A stretch of DNA of 64,000 bases from Rhynchopus sp. YZ270_cl-10 (lineage: Eukaryota; Euglenozoa; Diplonemea; Diplonemida; Diplonemidae). The position numbers were made by a program, and so were the translations under genes. The notes under the pieces are model-generated. The model made no database searches. It was given only the letters and a program-made list of their open reading frames with translations, and was not told where the DNA came from. The stretch lies in assembly GCA_964035575.1 (NCBI GenBank), contig OZ037883.1:124001-188000 (forward strand). Reading direction: 5' to 3'. Shown piece after piece: positions 10,729 to 23,060 of the stretch; the first letter of the stretch is position 1, and the number at the start of each line of letters is the position of its first letter.

Positions 10729-11879
10729 ACCAAGGTGCATGATCGGGATCGGAGTGTGGGTGGACATTGTATGCGTTGTTTTATTTTTCCTTCCTTCAAA
10801 ACTACACACACAACGCTTTTGGTTTTTGGGAGACACACAAGGTGCCAGGTTCTATGATAAGCACGGAACCACCCTGCACCTGTTTGTCATATTGTTTCCC
10901 GTGCAATACATGGAGAAACGTTTCGCACTCGAAACAAAGCTTTTTGATAAAAATTAGCGAAGTACAAAAACCAGCGCGTGTGGAAGAAAAAAGGAGAGGA
11001 AAATATTTTTTCTGATTCAAAGTGGTGTTTACGTTTTGGGTACGGGGCGGAGAATAAAATCTGTTCGATAAAAGAAACGCGAGCTTATTGTTTTATCTTG
11101 TTCAGAAAAAATCGTGAAGGATATGAGGGATATCGTGTTTTTGTTGGTTAAACAATCTGAAGAGACGTGGGAGGGAAGCAAAATGTTGAGTAAAAAAAAT
11201 AACCGCGCTTTTTGAAAAAAAAGGCAGTTGTTTTTTCGGTATGCCAAAATAAAGGGGCATTTTTGGCGATACAGCAGCGGACACGAAAGTGTCAACACAA
11301 TGCACCTCTCTTAGCCATTTGGACCTAAGATAGAACACACCCACGTTAGATCCCTTCTGGGGCAACGTGGTGAAACCACTTTGCAAAGGCAACACTCGTT
11401 TCTTTATTCTTTGCTGTATCGACCACCACGGCGATATGTTCTTCTCCCAAAAAAAGAAGGGTTTTGCCCCCCCTTTTGACCGTCAAATACCGCAGATTTG
11501 TATTAGAAACCTTTTGTCCTTCCTGAACAAACCAGGCATATTGCTAACTTTGCCGGAAGTGGAAAAAAGCAAAACGGCGACACTTTTTTTTTTTTCCAGG
11601 CCGAAAAAAAATTTTCCCCCCGTTGAAAGCGGTCGTCGCGCGCTTCGCGCGCGCCTCCCTGCCAACCACAGAGGGTATTATATAGCCCCCCTAGCCTCCA
11701 CCAAAAAGGTGGTTTTGTGTGAGGCAGTCATTTTTTCTGTGCGGAAAACTCAGCGAAAAATATTCTCGGCATTATGTGATGCACGGCCAACCTACACCAC
11801 CCCAACCCTTCTCTGCGGGAAAGCCTCCCCTCCTCTGTGCCTTGGTAGCTTTCAGCCACTGGTGATCCGCAATCCGTAG

Positions 11880-12105
11880 TGGGTGTCCGCCTTCTTATCA
11901 GTAACCTTAGTAAATTTATAAAAGGAATGGTGGCTATGGAAAGATTAACCAAAGGTTAGTCAGGTAGCCAAAGGTTCCTGGCGAAGCCACGGTACGCAAC
12001 ATTTCAAAAATCGCGCTTAAAATTGCACTATTTTACAGCCAAACTATGTCATGGGAAGGGTGTGCAAGCTTGCGCCGCAGGCGCACGGTACGCTACTTTT
12101 ATGAT
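11880..12105 (+). repeat. hAT-linked dispersed repeat, copy 1
   Basis: Contains GGCGAAGCCACGGTACGCAA, then GCTTGCGCCGCAGGCGCA and CGGTACGCTACTTT. Matching copies are at 25276-25415 (left part) and 61866-62012 (right part). The last lies directly upstream of a hAT transposase fragment, hence the name; membership of that family is an inference. Confidence 0.75.
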
Positions 12106-12137
12106 TTTGCCATATCCTTTTTCTCAATAAATGACGG

Positions 12138-12260
12138 CAGGAAACGGCGTTTTGTCGCGTTGAAAACGCCGTTTTCTCGGGGAAAACGGCGCTTCGCCAA
12201 TTTTGAAAACGGCGTTTTTTTGAAAGGCAGAACGGCGAAACGGCGTTTTCAAAAAAAAAC
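12138..12260. repeat. AACGGCG-rich inverted repeats
   Basis: At least six copies of AACGGCG or its complement CGCCGTT in about 120 bp, alternating in orientation (AAACGGCGTTTT, AAAACGCCGTTTT). A short outlier, AACGGCGAAACGGCA, lies near 13096. It can fold into alternative hairpins and is probably part of an inverted-repeat element. Confidence 0.6.
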
Positions 12261-12384
12261 AAGTAATTGCTATCGGAAAAAAAACGGGGTGTGATGTGGA
12301 ACTCCATCCTGTAGAAATAATCTACAACACGCCCAGCATTCTGCTCTTCTGCAGGTATGCTAACGCTCTTCGTACGCTGCCAGA

Positions 12385-12600
12385 CCCACTGGGACGCCAG
12401 CATCTGAAACGTTCAAGAAGGGGGGCTGTCCTCTTCGTCCAGCACCATCTGCTCGATAGCGTTGTTGGACGCCCGCTCGGCAGGCTCGGCGTGGTCCAGC
12501 TCGTTTTTGTCCACAGGCTCCCCACATTGTCGTCGTCGTTGGAGCAGTGCGGAAGGAACACAGAATGCACAGACTACAACACATCGATCACACCAGGCGC
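12385..12600 (-). pseudogene. Possible short coding fragment, unrecognised
   Basis: A minus-strand frame reads CAWCDRCVVVCAFC followed by a hydrophilic end DKNELDHAEPAERASNN...LDEEDSPPS and a stop. The Cys spacing resembles the Cys-rich tails of some transposases or a zinc finger. A stop lies directly upstream and I see no joining exon. It may be a transposase scrap within the repeat-rich block. Confidence 0.25.
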
Positions 12601-13155
12601 ATCAGCACCTCCAGCAAATCGCCAGGATGCTACGGTGGTTTCGAAAATCGCGCGGAGTTTTCCACAGCACACCCCGCATTTTTCTTAGCAATTACTTGTC
12701 CTTGTTGTTATTGTTGTTTTCAACCACCTTCCTTCAACCCTCGTAGGATCAGTTGTTATTTTTTTCGCGAAAACATGAAATTACACATTTCAAGAGAACA
12801 AATTTAAAAGGGTCCTTATTTGCATTTTTGGGCTCCGCCCGTGCAGTGGTGGGGTCAATCTCGAAAATTGGACAATTTTTTGACCACTTAAATTTTGAGA
12901 AATATGAGCCCGGTTGCTTATACGTGGAGCCCATTTTCGGCTAAAATTTTCCTCAAAATCTGGTTTTGTAAAATTGACCCTTTACTCCCCCCCCACATCG
13001 ATTTCAATACTATACCTTACTTCACCTACGGTTGCCCTTACAGGGGGGTGAAGGAAGGTAAGTTGAAAAAATTGTAATTTTGGCCAAAAAGGCAAAACGG
13101 CGAAACGGCACTTAGCAATATGCCTGGAACAAACAGGAGAGGAGCATTTATTTTC

Positions 13156-14707
13156 TCACAACGACTGCACCGAAGGGCTGCACTGTGTTTGCGTGGTCCC
13201 AGATAGGTCGAAACTTGCGGAAATCATATCCATCTCCTTCTTCCATCGTGTGAAACACTCGGGTGGGTAGGTTCTGTTGTCTTGGGGGTGGCGGAGCTCT
13301 CTACCGGAGCGCGTTGCGAGGCTGAGCTTGTCGTCGGCGGTGGAGACGATGAAGCCGTTCCAGCTGGCCATGGAGACAAGCTGCCGTTCCTTCGATTTGT
13401 GCAGCCTACGGCGCAGTGCGGGGCTGGCGGCTGTCACCTTTGACCCCTTTGCACCACGCTGCCCACGCCGCACAATCGCTAGATACTTTGCCATCGGCGC
13501 GCCCTGCTCTGCAGCAGCATTGTCCAAACGGCGGAGATGGTTCGAACACACTTTGTCCAGATGACGCCTTGCGACACTGGGCTCCTCTTCCTGCTCCTCC
13601 TCACCGAGGGGCTGCGACCACGTAGACGGGATGGGGTCCAAGAGTGCAGTGGGCTGCACCTCCGAGGTGAAGGGGCGGAAGTCGGAGAACATCGTATTGC
13701 TTTCTCTGCAGGGGAGGAGGAGGAGGGGGGGAGAGTGGTAGAGGTTGGGGAGGAAGGGGGAGAGTGGTTTTGGTTTTTAAGAGTGAAAATGCATACTCCT
13801 TGTCGTCCTCGTGTGTTCCATCGGGGGTGTCCCCGCGAAGTGCGATGTGAATGTCTCCGGTGCTGCTGTTCAGGTTGTCTCCGTCTTCGTCGTTTTGGAT
13901 TAAGGCAGACTTTTTGCGTTGCAGCATGGTTCTGCGGACGGACTGTCTGCAGCGGAGGCTGCTGGGGCCACGGCGTCGGTCGCCGTACGGTTTTGCGCCT
14001 TGGTGTGGGTCTGCACTGCCACGCCCAGCACCTCCTGCAGCACCCTTCTGCACAACAGGCAGATCTGCCATATTCATCATCTCACTCATCGTCCGCCCGC
14101 TGGTGCTCTCTCGACATGAACTCATAATCTCGCAAAACTCTTCAAAGCTGAGCCAATCTTCGTCCTCTTCACTTTGCGCGTTGCTGTCCATCGAAAGGGA
14201 TCTTCCCCTCGGCTCTGACATACGTCTTGTGTTTTCTGTGGGAGACAAAGGGCGAAGTCCAAAGTATGCGACGCAGTCGTTTAGAGCGGAGCGAGTAATG
14301 CGGCCTTCCCCTTCGGGCTTGCCGCCGAGGGATTCGAAGACTTGGAGGTTTTCTGTGTTGCTGAGGTTGTGGCGGAGGGTGTGGGAGTGGCGTGTCTTGG
14401 TGAGTTGGACAAGGGTGCAGAACTGCTCGCATTGCATCTGCTCGGGTGGGTCCCAGCCAATGAGGTCGAGCATATCCTGCAGGTTGCTGTCCCCAGGCAG
14501 CCCCACCCTAATCAACGCGTCCTTCACTGTCCGCACCGTCGTCATCGCCCCCATCCCGCAAAACACCGCAATGACCCGCTGCTCCTCCCCCTGCTCCAGA
14601 CGCGCCATAGTAGGTAAAATCTTCTTCTTCCCAGTCGAAGTTTTCATCTTCGTGCGTACATGTTCCCATCCTAGTACAGGGGCTCGAAAGCCCTTTTTTT
14701 TGTCCAT
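13156..14707 (-). CDS. EF-hand-like (calmodulin-fold) protein
   Basis: Two exons: 13797-14707 and 13156-13705, 486 aa. Intron 13706-13796 has donor GTATGC and acceptor TGCAG; the frame joins as HEDDKE then ESNTMFSDF, phase 2. Residues 36-100 follow the calmodulin N-lobe pattern (VIAVFCGMGA...VKDALIRVGL...LQDMLDLIGW...EQFCTLVQ). Residues 120-197 follow the C-lobe pattern (LQVFESLGG...GRITRSALNDCVAYFGL...WLSFEEFCEIMSS). The acidic DxDxDG calcium loops are missing, so calcium binding is doubtful. The rest is Arg/Ser-rich with a basic block in exon 2 and no recognised domain. Start: Met1 in MDKKKGFRAP is the first in frame; Met34 (MARLEQGEEQ) aligns better with calmodulin starts and could be the true one. 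Function unknown. Confidence 0.7.
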
Positions 14708-15993
14708 TTTTTATAATGTCATTTTTTTCAAAAAGAGAGAGAGAGAAAAAAAGAGCTGTCGAGGTTTGGGTAAAAATGGTGTGTGTTATTGAATGATTGT
14801 GCAACGATGATTTGTGTACACAGAATGCACAGAGGGGAGGAACCGCGCAAAAACAATCCAACACTGAAAAGAGGCAAAATTTTAACGAACAGTGTTGCAT
14901 GGAAATGGGGGTGGGTAAAATGGTAACCTTTTTTTTGACTTCTAAATATGAGAAGACAGTTTTTTTTTTTATAAAAAATTAGGAAAAAGAAGGGGGGGGG
15001 TAAAGGGGGATAACTGTGTTCTGTGAACAGAACACAATTATCATCAAAATTATGTTGCAAAAAGAAAGATATTTGGACACCGTCAAACCAACAACCTCCT
15101 TTCCTTGGGGACTTGAAACGGAACCCCGGACAACTACCTAAGAAGAAAACGGTGGCATCTTTGTTATGTTTTTTTTTTGTTTTTTTGTTTTGCAAATTTT
15201 GTTGATCTTATGGGAAGTGGAGAGGGAAAAAAGGGGGTAATGGGGAGGGTTTAGAAATCCTTTTCTGTGTTTTTATTCAAAAAAAAAAACATTATTTTCT
15301 GAGTTCGTTAGGTACTGTATATGTGCAAACACTAGGGCCAGAACCCTGGTGTGAAATTGGGTAGGAAGACGGGTTTGTTCGTCGTTTTTTTTTTTTTTTT
15401 GTTTGCTTTTCTTTTTTAGCGATATCAGGGCTAGTGTTTCTGTTCATATTGGATTAGTCTTTTGCAAAAAACTAGTTTGCCCTGTTTGTTGCATTTTTGT
15501 TGTGTCGACAATCTTTTATTTTACATCATCCTAACCGCGAAAACTGGCACTGCCTCTTGCCTCTTTGTTTTATTGCTGTGCCACATAGCGGGGGTTCCAC
15601 ATTGCGACTGGGCCGGGGGGACAGTTTCCCCCTTTTCCTCGTGTAAACGCAGCCCGCACACCTCCCCCCCAAGATGCGGCAGAGCCTAGTGACTCTGGGC
15701 AATTTATTTCCCATCAGATAATATCTCTCTTGGCTTTTTTCTAAAAGCGCGAGAGGAGCTATGAGAACCGCTAATAGTACATAAGAGAGTTGCTCAGAGG
15801 ACCTTTTTATTGCAATCTTTTTCTGTCACTCTGCTCTTTGTGTTTTCTTTTTTAAGGCTCGCATTTTTTGTTGTTGTGCAGACAAAAATCGTCCAAGCAC
15901 CCAACCTTGTTATTCACACATTTTATTTTTATTCTGTTTTGTTTTTTTCTTCTTTTCTTCAGAGAGGATTTAATAAGGAATGAACAAAGAAAA

Positions 15994-16036
15994 AGTTTGT
16001 AAGATGACCCTAAGCCTCTCATGCTTGGTCACCTTA
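15994..16036 (+). repeat. Class A hairpin module
   Basis: GTAAGATGACCCTAAGC, loop CTCTCAT, GCTTGGTCACCTT. In the inner stem the A of CTTAG is replaced by G, leaving a U-G wobble in RNA, so pairing is kept. Confidence 0.75.
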
Positions 16037-16400
16037 AAAAAATACAGGGGACGACTCCTCCTGCAAAAGTTAACAAAGTAAAAAAGCCATAAAACAAGAT
16101 TTTTTGTTGTTGTTTTTTGTTGTTTTTTTACCAGCAAAGCTACCAACCCCACCGCGTCCACCCAAAAACCCACCGCACCTCTTGATCCCAATAAAGCAAA
16201 TGAACGAACCCTAATATAAAAAAAACTGACATCTAAACTTTAAAAAAAGCTTTTTTAAAAACAGAGACCATTGCCCCCCTCCCTCTTCCCTATATGCCCC
16301 CCTACCCCCCTCATTTGTCCCTCTGAAAAAAATGATACGAATATTTGTTTTCATGTTTTTTTTTCTTCTCTCAAAAGAGTGTTGTGTGTTTTTGTTTTTT

Positions 16401-16476
16401 GATAAATTGTTTGGAGTAGTGTAGTTGTCTCGGTTGTGTCGCAATTTGTGCAAATCTCCACTTTCATTGTTTTCCC
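16401..16476 (+). repeat. GATAAATTGTT repeat, copy 1 of 3
   Basis: About 70 bp, GATAAATTGTTTGGAGTAGT through GTGCAAATCTCCACTTTC. Other copies are at 30218-30286 and 31745-31810, the last inside an intron of the MFS gene. Identity family unknown. Confidence 0.8.
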
Positions 16477-16504
16477 CATCTACAGAACTCAAAATATAAA
16501 GTGA

Positions 16505-17053
16505 AGTCATTAATGCAGGCACCTCCGACTGACCCACTGTACGATGCCAGACATCTGAATGAAAGCACAAGTATAAAAAATCTATCAAGATTGTTGAGCT
16601 TTTTCTTTTGACCTGTTCTTCTGTAAACCAGTTTCCGTCACACTTCACATCAGAAGGAGGGGAAGAAAACTTGAAAGACAAATACTGATTTGAACATATC
16701 TTTCAAAGAGAAAAGAGAAAATTGTAAGATCATGATGCTAACCTTCACACATGGTCAGCCATCTCACAATAAAGCTGAAGGGCTTATAAAGGGCTGCAGT
16801 TCAGAAAGCGACAAAGCTGCGTTGTTTCATATACTAACTATTCTACTGAACAGAAGGTATAATAGGGTGTACTAAATGTACCCCTTTTTTTTAAAAAAGA
16901 GAAGTTGAAAGTGCAAACGCCTCACCATTCATCGGCAGACGCAAACACTGGTTCTACACGGGTTAGCCGAACCGCAGAGAACCACTTCATTGGCACACGG
17001 TTACGGTTACGAGGGAGGTCGTAATGCAGGTACATAATCATTGATCATTGCCC
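16505..17053 (+). repeat. Class D tail, class A module, class D head
   Basis: 16505-16575 matches the last part of the class D long form (ATGCAGGCACC...ACGATGCCAG...GAAAGCAC). 16721-16768 is an A-like hairpin with changed arms (GCTAACC / GGTCAGC pair). 16898-17053 matches the first part of class D (GTTGAAAGTGCAAACGCCTC...GGTTAGCCGAACC). Confidence 0.7.
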
Positions 17054-17949
17054 AAAAAAAAAGGGGGGAAGTGGTGCAGCAGAAGGTGGTGGGTGGTGTC
17101 CTGAATTATGTGACAAAAAAAAAATAGGATTTCACGCGATGACGTACTTTTCCCTCTATTCTGAAACACGAGGATAACAGACGGTAGAAAAGCTGCTTCT
17201 TGTTGGATAATCACCTATTGAAGGTTATGTGGAGCTTTAACACGATAATAGATTGATCATCGTCAACAGAAAGTAGCCTTTTTTTGTCAGGGGAGCTTTT
17301 TGCGCTCGTTTTTTTCTTTTTTTGATATTCTGTTTGGTTTAGTGTATGCTACCATGCAGAGTGGTCTTCACTATGGTTTTATGGGGGGGCTTTTCCCTTT
17401 CCCCTTCCTCGTTTCATTGCAATGAATTGAACCTGAAGTGGTTTAGAGAAATACGAATAAAAGAAGAAAAGAAAAGATGTCTCTCTCATCCACAACACAT
17501 ATTTTAAAATATATCGACACTAACAGGGTATCGCGGCCAAAAAGACATACAGGAACGGCATAGTTAGTCAACAAAAAAAACAAAATGAAGTTGAAAAAAT
17601 GGCAAACGTCTTTCCGGACGCAAGCAAAAAAGAAAAAAAGAAATAAAAAAAGTTGAAACCAACTCCTCTCATTTCCGCAAAAGAGCAATGTTCGAGGACG
17701 ACAAAACCCTTACTTATTGACCCAAAAAAAAAAGAAAAGAAATCACGCTCAAAATATGAAGATGAAATATGCCTCACTAAACTTTTTTATTTTTTTTGTA
17801 TCACCTCTCCCCCCGACGTTTGGATACCAGCTAAAGGCAAATGGCAGAAAAATAGATAAATGCACACATAATCGGGCAGGGCAGAAGCCAATTGCGCCGG
17901 TTTTGTGGAAAATAACACAAATTTCACACAGCACATGGCAAGGGTTTGA

Positions 17950-19784
17950 CTAAATACTGCAGGATGTGAGACTTGTCTCTGTTGGACTCGCGGTGACGTG
18001 GGTCGCAGGTGTGCCTGGGGCTGTCATTGGTGACGAAGGCGCCACTTCGTTGAGTCTGCGCAGCTCCTCCAACGCATGCTCTGTGATGCCCGACGACTCT
18101 GCCTTTGCCTCTGCCTTCTTCCGCTTCGTCTCTGCTGCCACAGTCAACGTGTGCTCAATCGCCTGTCTTGCAGCATCCATGTGTCCAGGCAAGCTCACCA
18201 CCACAACCGGCTCACCAGGGGGGTCCTGTGGGGCGTAGGGGACACATCAAATAGAGGGGGGTGTGGGGTGAGCATACGTCTTTGCGGGGTACACGGAACA
18301 CAGCGCCCAACACCTTGCGCTGCATGCGCTTGAGGTTGCACCCACCGGTGCCCACAACAAGCCCTGCCAGGTCCGGGGGGACGTGGTACTGTGAAAAGGA
18401 AAGAGGGTGGGGTTGGAACAGAGTGCAAAACACATAAAAAAAAGGTTGAAACAGTGGAGCAAACGAGGGAAAGGCATACCTTGAAAAAGCTGCGGCTGTT
18501 GATGCAGTCAATACACGCCACGTAGCTGCACTCCTCGCACACATAACGCTGCTCTTTCTCCTGTGAATGGTGTCGTGGGAAAAGGGAAGGGGGGCATGTT
18601 ATAAGCTCAGGCCACAATCGGTGTGGAGGCTCATGGAGTTGACAGAGGTGAGTCTAGAAAGCACATACCGCCACCGACACACGGCACACCTCACAGTGCG
18701 CATCTGAGTACTGCGTGGGGAGGCCGTCTATCTTGAGGGGGTGGCCCTTTCTGCACTGTGCCTTCTCTGTCTTGTCTGCAAGGTCTTCGTGTCCGTAGGG
18801 CTTCTTGACGTACTGCTTCTTTTTTCTTGCTGCGGAGCCTGGGTGCGTGAGACAAGCGAAGGCGCCTTTGTTCTGTTCTGCTTCTGTGATGAGCTTTGCA
18901 ATGGCGTCTGTGATGTTAGAGTTGTGCTTGCCTGTGTCGATGGCGCTTTTGATGCGGAGTTGGTTGTCTCGGCTGAGGTCTTCCAGGCGGAGGATGGTCT
19001 TGTCGTCGACACCGACAAGCTTGCACCACTCCTTTACGTTGAAGAGGGCGGGGGCGACAGCTTGGGGCTTCGCCTGCTTCTTCTGTTCACGCAGCGCCTT
19101 TGCTTTGCGCCAGTCTTCTTGGTTGTTGTAGGAGTCAGGGAAGAAGCGGTTGTTGAAGTCTTCTGCCTGCGGTGCTGCAGCTGCCCCAAACCCTGCAGGT
19201 GCCCCTGCCCGTCTCGCGCCCCGTGAAAATCCGCCCTGTGCATTCCACTCCGAGCCTACCGTCCGTGCACGCGCAAAGTTCCCTCCCGCAGCGTTGGCAG
19301 TCACTGCACCCGACATCGCGTTTGTGTACTCAGACCCGCCCAGAGCAGCAGCAGCGCCGCCCATCCCGCCCAACCCACCCAGCCCGCCCAGCACAGAGAG
19401 CCCCTCCTGGCTGCCCAGCAGCGCCGCAAGGATCTGGTTCTGCTGCTGCTGCTGTTGTTGTTGTTGTTGCTGCTGGTGCGCCGCATTGAGAACACTCAAC
19501 AGTGTGGTTTCTAGTGAAGGTTGTTGCATCGAAGTAAGCTCAAACGTCTGTTGTGCTGCGTCAAACACATGTTTGTTAGCAGGCCCAATGGCAACAAGCG
19601 AGTCCACATGGCTGTACGCAGTCTTCAAAAACATCTCGCTGTGCACCAACGGGTCGCGCACCCCCTTCCCCACCAGGTCGCAGTACACGTCCCATGTGTG
19701 GCCCCACTCCCCGTTCTTGCGCATCTTGTTCACCATCTGTACCAGGTGCCCATGCTCGTCTAATCTCGAGTCAAATATTGCCAT
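17950..19784 (-). CDS. DC1-like zinc finger and KH-domain protein with polyQ
   Basis: Four exons: 18669-19784, 18480-18560, 18278-18388 and 17950-18225, 527 aa; all junctions are phase 0. Introns of 108, 91 and 52 bp have donors GTATGT, GTATGC and GTATGC, and acceptors CAG. Residues 1-100 are an unrecognised helical region. Then come polyQ (104-115), a Gly/Ala-rich stretch (130-205) and a helical segment (248-305). Residues 344-391 form a Cys/His zinc domain of DC1/C1-like spacing: C344, H348, C364, C367, C380, C383, C388 and C391. It is followed by a KH domain with the GxxG loop G412-T-G-G415 and a Lys/Glu-rich C-terminal helix. The zinc domain is split by intron 1 and the KH domain by intron 3, so the splicing model is well supported. 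KH implies single-stranded RNA binding; the zinc domain may bind protein or lipid. Pairing is uncommon and the target is unknown. Confidence 0.85.
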
Positions 19785-20147
19785 TGTTTGTTTTGATATT
19801 TATGTGATGTGTGAGTCCCGGGTAGGGGCTGTTATGTGGAATGAATACAGACAACCAAAGCAGGAGGAAAGAGAGAGAAGATTGAGAACAGTGAAAAAAT
19901 ACTCCCCCTTTTTTTATTCAGACCAGTATATAGGGGGGCAAAAAGGCACTTTTTTTGTTGGAAAGTGTGGGAACGTCGTTTTTTTCTGAAATTTTTTTTG
20001 GCACTCTTCCCGGGAAAAAAATCCCTAGATTTTTTGTGGGATTGGGTCCCACAGAAAAACACCTATAGACACCTCTGATTCAGACACAAAACTCTTGAGA
20101 CACACGCCTCACGCACACAGCACCGTCTACCTCTCATAACAAAGAGC

Positions 20148-20196
20148 AGTTGAAAGTGCAAACGCCTCACCGTTCATCAGCGGACGCAGGCACTAA
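20148..20196 (+). repeat. Class D head
   Basis: GTTGAAAGTGCAAACGCCTC then ACCGTTCATCAGCGGACGCA and GGCACT. AGTG and CACT at the ends can pair, as can CGC with GCG inside. The long-form tail is absent. Confidence 0.75.
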
Positions 20197-21264
20197 CAAA
20201 TAATGGCCCAACTTGGCAGTGATATATTATTGCATTTTTTGGTGACAATTTTGAGTCCTCCTAATTTTATTGGAGTTGTATAGAGTGATGTAATATTGTA
20301 TGGAGGAGAATTTGCATTTTATTTAAAACAAAATGCTGCAGAAATACAGCGAAATCAAATTCTAGATACTCCGTTGATTTTTTTCTCTCACTATGATAGT
20401 GGTAGTTCTTCACCTTTGTCAAAAAGATTGTAGAGAAATAAATCCACTTTATAGGGTTACAAAAATCACTTTTTGAACCAAGTAAGCAAAGTCAGTTGCA
20501 TAAAGTGAAGGACACATAATGGAGTGCAAAAAATTGTCACCGATGCAATTGATTTATTTTTTTGAAAGACGACTGAGCCGAGGCACAAAAAAAGCTGTAT
20601 ATTTATAACAAAGAACACAGCCTTTCATTTCTCCCTTGTTTTTTTTTTTTTTAAATTTATAATGTGTGATAAGAGTTGAATAGTGGGTAGGACAGTCCGA
20701 AGGGTGGGTGGGTGGGTGGTGGGTGGGTAGGGCGTATACTAAGTTTAGTGAGAGGAACACGACACGACACGACGCGCTCCGTGGAAAGAAAGGTGTGCTT
20801 TGGTTTTCGTGGGGGAGGAAGGCAGAGTGGAAGAGGGTAGGAAGGTGTGCATAATAATTGTAAAAAAAAAGAAATAGTATTTACACAACAAGAGTGACAA
20901 CAAATCACCGGTGGCACTGCAAGTCCCAAAAAATAGGAGAAAAAAAACTGAAATATGAATGTGCATCTTATGTACACATCTAGTTAGCCAAAAAAAGACA
21001 AAGAAAAAAATGGACTAAAAAACATTGTTGAAATGCTATTTGAAAACTATCCCCAAAAATTGAAGAAAAATAATGCCCCTTCAATCATGCGCTGGGTCGG
21101 GCATCGCGATGCCCGCGCATGCCCTCAATATATGATCTGTTCTGAGATTTAGGTCCCCCCCGGGGGGTTATTTGGACCTTCCCTTATCCGCTTTATTGTT
21201 TTATGATAGGAGAAAAAAAAAAAGGGAATATATCAACACAAAACTTTACCCACGAAATGAGGAA

Positions 21265-21306
21265 AGCTGAAAACGTGCTAAAACGCAGCTCGGTCGAGTT
21301 CATGAG
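21265..21306 (+). repeat. Class E head
   Basis: GAAAACGTGCTAAAACGCAG then CTCGGTCGAGTTCATGAG. Related copies at 33022, 33371, 59484 and 60679. Confidence 0.6.
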
Positions 21307-21723
21307 TTCATGGAAAAAATGTATGCAGACCGGTGGGTGCGGAGGAGGAGTTCACACAGGACCACAAAAACCACCTTTTTTTCAAAACAAAGAGAGGAAT
21401 GCAAAACAAAAAAATAATTTGAAAAAAAAACGATTGGGCCTACACGAACACCCACAGACAGAACAGTTTAAGACAGGGGAACTCTGCCGTATGGTTCCCG
21501 AGGGATGATGGAACAAGAAAGTGAATAGTGCACATTTATTTTACTTTTTTTTCTCCTGCGGCAACTACACCACCGACGATATCTGTTGCGCACACAACAG
21601 TGTGGGTTTGCTTTACGCTATAAAGTGGGTGTTGTGGACCCACCGCAAAACCCAACTTTTTTTTCTATTTTATATCAATCAAATCACCAGGTATACCCCC
21701 AAGCGTAGTGGTGGCTGTGTGAA

Positions 21724-21822
21724 ACCGTATTCGTACAAATTATCGACCGTAAAAAAAGGTCGAACTTCCAGAGAAAAAATCCTGAAAAGGTCGAAATTAG
21801 ATAAATTTTGTACGAATACGGT
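21724..21822. mobile_element. MITE-like inverted-repeat element
   Basis: Ends ACCGTATTCGTACAAA and its complement TTTGTACGAATACGGT enclose about 65 bp. A second inner pair, GACC...TTTTT / AGGTCGAA, also folds. No coding capacity. Confidence 0.75.
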
Positions 21823-22837
21823 AATTATCATACATCATACATAATACACAATACATACAGCTGATGGACAATTATCACATTACAGCATCCCTAGGATAAG
21901 GGGGAAAAAGTCACGTCAAAACCAAGGGGGGAAAATCACCCTTCGCAAGAAAACGACAAGAAAATATGGATAAGTAACAGAGCTAATGCGAATGAGAACG
22001 GACCTGATTTAATTCAAAAAAAATTATAAGATAAAAATGTTTGGGCTTTGGCGTTTAAGGGATTTGGCGGCTGCACACACCTCCGTGATTGTACTGTCAA
22101 TCGGGGAGGGGATGGCGCTGCAAATCCTTGGTTTCTTTTTGGGCTGAATGTGCAAACAAAAATTGAAGATAAAATATGAAAAGAAACCCCAATCGGGTTT
22201 TTGCAAAACACCCTCTTGGTTCTCCCGAAGGTGTTTCCTCCTTTTTGGTTGTTCAAGTAGTGCAGTTTGCCAACCCTGTTCAAAGCACCATGACTCATGA
22301 GCCTCTCGTTGCTTAGTACCCGTAAGACTTTCTCCTGGTGGAGCAAAAGGGGTGTCTCAGGGACAACCGTCACATCGAAGGTGGGCGCTAGGATACACAG
22401 AACTATTGTTACAGATAGCAACACAAATATGACATTGTATACCACAAAAAAAAACACTAAATACACGCACTGGCATTTTTTCGCAAAAAATGGTATTCAA
22501 AAAAAACAAAACAAAAAAAAAAAACTGTTGCAAAATCACAGACCCAATTATTCAAAAATGAAAACAAAACACACACAAGAGAAAGGCTGTCGACCCATGA
22601 TGAGAACATGGTGACAGGTAGGAGGAAGAGCGAATCAATTAGTTTCATAGGCTTTCGGATCAAAGAGAAAGTATCAAGGACGTTCTATACAAGATGCATA
22701 CAATCTCTCTTTTTTGTTTTTTTTTGATATTTTTGATTCAAAAAAAGAAGTAAAAAAAAACTATAAATAAAGAATGACCTATGTGCCTCTAGGGCTCATA
22801 TGGTAGAGGAGAAGGCGACAGAACAGTTTTTTTGGTA

Positions 22838-23060
22838 ACATGACCCCAGCCTCTCTCTCGTGATCAGCCAACCTCAAACAATCTGCGCTAGTGAAGTATT
22901 GAACCTTGCTTAGTGGTGATCAATAAAAGAGAAGTATTTCACCATAATGCAATCAACAAATTGATAGCATAGGAGGAGGGATAAATAGGAGGGAAAAGGA
23001 AGAAACGCTTTTTGAGATGATCTTTAACTAATTAAGCTTCTCGGGCTTCGTCATATTTGA
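22838..23060 (+). repeat. Two diverged class A-like hairpins
   Basis: 22838-22880 reads AACATGACCCCAGC, loop CTCTCTCTCGT, GATCAGCCAACC. 23014-23060 reads GAGATGATCTTTAACTAATT, then AAGCTTCTCGGGCTTCGTCA. Both keep the ATGA and the CTCTCG-like loop but have weaker stems. Confidence 0.45.

Larger units (their letters stand above)
10426..13155. other. Intergenic, dense mobile-element remains
   Basis: Holds a palindrome (10499-10526), a class A module (10632-10675), a class C head (10690-10728), a copy of the hAT-linked repeat (11880-12105), an AACGGCG-rich inverted stretch (12138-12260), a possible coding scrap on the minus strand (12385-12600) and a diverged reversed copy of the 45.4-kb repeat (12800-12975). 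Confidence 0.6.
14708..17949. other. Intergenic with repeats
   Basis: No gene seen. Contains class A modules (15994-16036, 16721-16768), one copy of the GATAAATTGTTTGGAGTAGT repeat (16401-16476), a class D tail (16505-16575) and a class D head/body (16898-17053), separated by A/T-rich sequence. Confidence 0.55.

Noticed and set aside
16211-16681. 156-aa minus-strand frame
   Set aside because: Overlaps dispersed repeats and T/A runs; no domain or codon pattern.
22014-22466. 150-aa minus-strand frame with hydrophobic start
   Set aside because: The hydrophobic part comes from T-rich DNA and the rest has no motif. No intron continuing it was found.
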